From: Bacillaceae bacterium JMAK1
GTDB lineage: Bacteria; Bacillota; Bacilli; Bacillales; Marinococcaceae
Direction of reading: 5' to 3'
DNA: 64,000 bases
Assembly: GCA_012970285.1 (NCBI GenBank)
Contig: JIBW01000006.1
Coordinates: 531,796-595,795 of the forward strand
The position numbers and the translations under genes are program-made. Positions 62,185-64,000 of this stretch are shown here, piece by piece; positions within the stretch are counted from its first letter, which is position 1; every line of letters begins with the position of its first letter. Below the pieces are notes generated by a model that was given only the letters and a program-made list of their open reading frames with translations, made no database searches and had not been told where the DNA came from.

Positions 62185-62397
62185 ATGGACAACAAGGAAG
62201 TATTCGCTCGGTATAGAGGACGAATCATCGGAATTTTTGCTGCAATTCTGTTTAGCTTACTTTACTTTTTCATCGGTCTCTCAGTCGCAATAACCGTTTT
62301 CATCTTCTTATTCATCGGTTACATACTCGGAAAATGGTTTGATGGTGACATCGATGTTGCTGGGTATGTGAATGCATTATTTCAACGAAGACGTTAA
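62185..62397 (+). CDS. DUF2273 small membrane protein
   Basis: 70 residues with two helices (about 12-30 and 32-50), a soluble turn, and a basic end (FQRRR). DUF2273 proteins sit between amaP and asp23 in Firmicutes. ATG preceded by AAGGAGGGAGG. Function unknown; presumably works with AmaP. Confidence 0.85.
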   Translation: MDNKEVFARYRGRIIGIFAAILFSLLYFFIGLSVAITVFIFLFIGYILGKWFDGDIDVAGYVNALFQRRR

Positions 62398-62427
62398 ATT
62401 TTAATTCTAATAAAGGAGAGATTGTCC

Positions 62428-62910
62428 ATGGCTGAAGCAACGAAAACTGAAAGAACTGAACCTAAGAAGGAAAGTATCAAAGTACAAGAAGAACGGGAGC
62501 AAGAACTTCAAGAAGTGAATCGATTTAAGTTAACGTTTGACGACGAAGTGATTAAGAAAGTAACCGCAATCGCAACGAGACAGACTGATGGTATTCTTGG
62601 TATGAGTGGTAGTGTTTTTGAAGGTCTATCAGAGCGCTTTGGGGCTACACAGAACATTTCTAAGGGCATCTCTGCTGAAGTTGGAGAAAAGCAAGTCGCC
62701 CTCGACATTGATGTAATTATTGAATACGGCAAAAGCATTCCAACAATTTATACCACTGTCCAAGACAATGTCGGTAATGCCATTAGGGAAATGACTGGTC
62801 TTGAACTAATTGAATTTAATATGCACGTTGAAGATGTGCTTACTCGTAAAGAATATGAGGAGAAGGAAAATCGAAGCAACCAAACCTCTACTACTGATCG
62901 TGTCGAGTAA
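62428..62910 (+). CDS. asp23: Asp23/Gls24-family envelope stress protein
   Basis: 160 residues. A charged N-terminal tail (about 1-40, rich in Glu/Lys) precedes the Asp23 domain: FDDEVIKKVTAIATRQTDGI, then ALDIDVIIEYGKSIPTIY and MTGLELIEFNMHVEDV. Asp23 is an abundant protein that accumulates at the membrane in alkaline shock. The ATG at 62428 has AAAGGAGAG upstream; a TTG two codons earlier was rejected. Third gene of the operon, ended by a strong terminator. Confidence 0.92.
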   Translation: MAEATKTERTEPKKESIKVQEEREQELQEVNRFKLTFDDEVIKKVTAIATRQTDGILGMSGSVFEGLSERFGATQNISKGISAEVGEKQVALDIDVIIEYGKSIPTIYTTVQDNVGNAIREMTGLELIEFNMHVEDVLTRKEYEEKENRSNQTSTTDRVE

Positions 62911-62915
62911 TCATG

Positions 62916-62957
62916 AAAGCCCGAATGAAGGTGTTCTTACCTTCATTCGGGCTTTTT
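62916..62957 (+). terminator. Terminator of the amaP-asp23 operon
   Basis: AAAGCCCGAATGAAGG and complement around TGTTCTTA, then TTTTTT. Confidence 0.92.
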
Positions 62958-63140
62958 TAGGATTTTATAGAAGGTCCACGAGTAGACTTTATTATAAGTT
63001 CATACGTGCCTATATACAAAGTCTCCTTTAACGATTATTCCTACGACTATAGTTGCCCAATAAAAATAGCTCCTCTGCACCTCTTGTTACTACGTTAACT
63101 ATGTTACATTTTGGTAAACGCATCAATGGAGGTTTATTCT

Positions 63141-63953
63141 ATGATAGAACATGTAGTAGATGATGTTCGCTTTCATTTACATGAAAAACACGATTTTCGT
63201 TGGATCAAGAAATTTGGAAAGGCTTTTGCCGTATACCCTGATAAAGATGATGGCTATCTCTGTTTCGGTATTAATCGTAACGGTGTGAAACGATACATTA
63301 AGTATGCAGGTGCAAAAACAGCTCTATACTTTGGTAAACCTGAAGATGCTATTTCTCAATTAGAAAAAGCAAAGCTACGGTATGAATTCTTAAAACACCC
63401 ATCGCTCGTTAAGCTAACACATCACGAAGATGTTGGTCCTGGCTATATGCTCGAATATGAATGGATTGAAGGCGAGAACCTTTGGCATTATCCTTTCGAA
63501 AAACTAGAACTACATGAGCGATTACAGATGCTAGAGACGATCTTTACCTTTCACGAGAAAGTTGAACAAAAGAGTTTCGTAGCGATTGGCTTTAACAATG
63601 CGAGTATGATCTATGACTCAACGAACAAACGATTAAAAATCGTCAACATTGATCATTATGAGAAAAACGAGCACCTAAATAAAATGGAAAATCTTCTTCC
63701 CTCATCACCTTTTGTTAGCCCAGAGGAATTAACATTAAACACAAAGTTAAACACACGTACTAACGTATACCGTATGGGCGCAATTGCCTTCTCTGTATTA
63801 GGGAAAGATCAAGACTTGGCGGGTAGCCCGATGCACAAAGTAGCTAAACGCGCCATGAGTAAAGATCCAATGGAACGATTTGAATCGATAGAAGACTTTC
63901 ATCAGATTTGGAAAAAAGCTGTAGAAGTCAGCTTAGCTGTAAAAGGTTACTAA
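63141..63953 (+). CDS. Protein-kinase-like protein, possible pseudokinase
   Basis: 270 residues with the layout of a bacterial Ser/Thr kinase domain. It has a Lys-containing strand (KRYIKYAGAK), a helix with AKLRYEFLKHPSLVKL, and a hinge-like YMLEYEWIEGENLW. KIVNIDHYEKN stands at the metal-binding DFG position, and TNVYRMGAIAFSVLG at the place of the conserved activation-helix motif. The catalytic-loop Asp is not evident (AIGFNNASMIYD where homologues have D-rich DGDxYxG-type residues). It may act as a pseudokinase. ATG at 63141 seven bases after GGAGG; ends at a terminator. Confidence 0.7.
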   Translation: MIEHVVDDVRFHLHEKHDFRWIKKFGKAFAVYPDKDDGYLCFGINRNGVKRYIKYAGAKTALYFGKPEDAISQLEKAKLRYEFLKHPSLVKLTHHEDVGPGYMLEYEWIEGENLWHYPFEKLELHERLQMLETIFTFHEKVEQKSFVAIGFNNASMIYDSTNKRLKIVNIDHYEKNEHLNKMENLLPSSPFVSPEELTLNTKLNTRTNVYRMGAIAFSVLGKDQDLAGSPMHKVAKRAMSKDPMERFESIEDFHQIWKKAVEVSLAVKGY

Positions 63954-63966
63954 ATAAAAGAACAAA

Positions 63967-63998
63967 AAAGCACGAAGTTCAAAAGAACTTCGTGCTTT
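63967..63998 (+). terminator. Terminator at the window edge
   Basis: AAAGCACGAAGTTC AAAA GAACTTCGTGCTTT; the T-run is cut off by the window end. Confidence 0.85.
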
Positions 63999-64000
63999 AA

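Noticed and set aside
1..64000. Mobile elements, prophage, CRISPR arrays or toxin-antitoxin islands
   Set aside because: No transposase, integrase, phage structural gene, direct-repeat array or att-like repeat was seen; composition is even across the window.

Overview
The window looks like chromosomal DNA of a spore-forming Bacillaceae bacterium, probably an alkaliphile or halo-alkaliphile. The indications are moderate-to-low GC, strong GGAGG-type ribosome binding sites, many TTG and GTG starts, a Rap phosphatase, DUF2642 and DUF3219 proteins known from Bacillus, an AmaP/DUF2273/Asp23 operon, a DinR/LexA-type SOS box, and very acidic secreted proteins. The organism assignment is inference; no 16S or other marker is present. 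I see no prophage, IS element, CRISPR array or integrative element.

Layout. 1-3700: start of a cytochrome c oxidase operon (ctaD, ctaE) on the minus strand, an aminotransferase and a small membrane protein. 3.7-6.8 kb: aldo/keto reductase, Nudix hydrolase and amidase. 7.0-12.7 kb: a TAXI-type TRAP transporter module (receptor, DUF1850, fused permease) with a LysR regulator and a dehydrogenase of the diaminopentanoate dehydrogenase type. 12.9-20.4 kb: MFS transporter, an orphan Rap protein, a [2Fe-2S] ferredoxin with an M20 carbamoylase-type hydrolase, a PTS-IIC-like membrane protein, DUF3219, a flavin oxidoreductase and an LCP ligase. 20.6-27.0 kb: CNNM/CBS protein, asparagine synthase, cytosolic gamma-glutamyltransferase and a split chromate transporter.

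27.0-36.6 kb: a TPP riboswitch with no gene behind it, a DUF4349 lipoprotein, a decayed sugar-dehydrogenase gene, an MBL hydrolase, aldehyde dehydrogenase plus DUF779, a patatin, two AEC transporters flanking a TetR gene, and a membrane-anchored protein of unknown function. 36.6-43.9 kb: two acetyltransferases, tRNA-Asn and tRNA-Thr, small membrane proteins, a secreted M14 carboxypeptidase, and a DUF3311-like/SSS symporter pair. 44.0-48.3 kb: an operon of glutamine-synthetase-like ligase, M20 amidohydrolase and iron-type alcohol dehydrogenase, then a VOC protein.

48.4-56.7 kb: a third AEC transporter, a two-domain VOC protein, a CAP-domain protein, an SOS-controlled YolD-like gene, a paired SMR exporter with two operator-like palindromes, a cell-wall amidase, an FMN-binding protein, an acetyltransferase, two DUF2642 genes, and small proteins. 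56.7-64.0 kb: fruRKA with a cre-like site, Mn-dependent pyrophosphatase, the amaP-DUF2273-asp23 operon behind a SigB-type promoter, and a kinase-like protein without an evident catalytic loop.

Most of this is ordinary metabolism and transport. The observations most worth checking are the orphan TPP riboswitch at 27090-27224, the six-codon leader or slippery-site arrangement in front of the AEC transporter at 34869, the LexA box lying between -35 and -10 of a solitary YolD-like gene at 51847, and the pseudogene at 28303-28838. Where an upstream start was possible I chose the start that best fits a Shine-Dalgarno sequence and give the reason.
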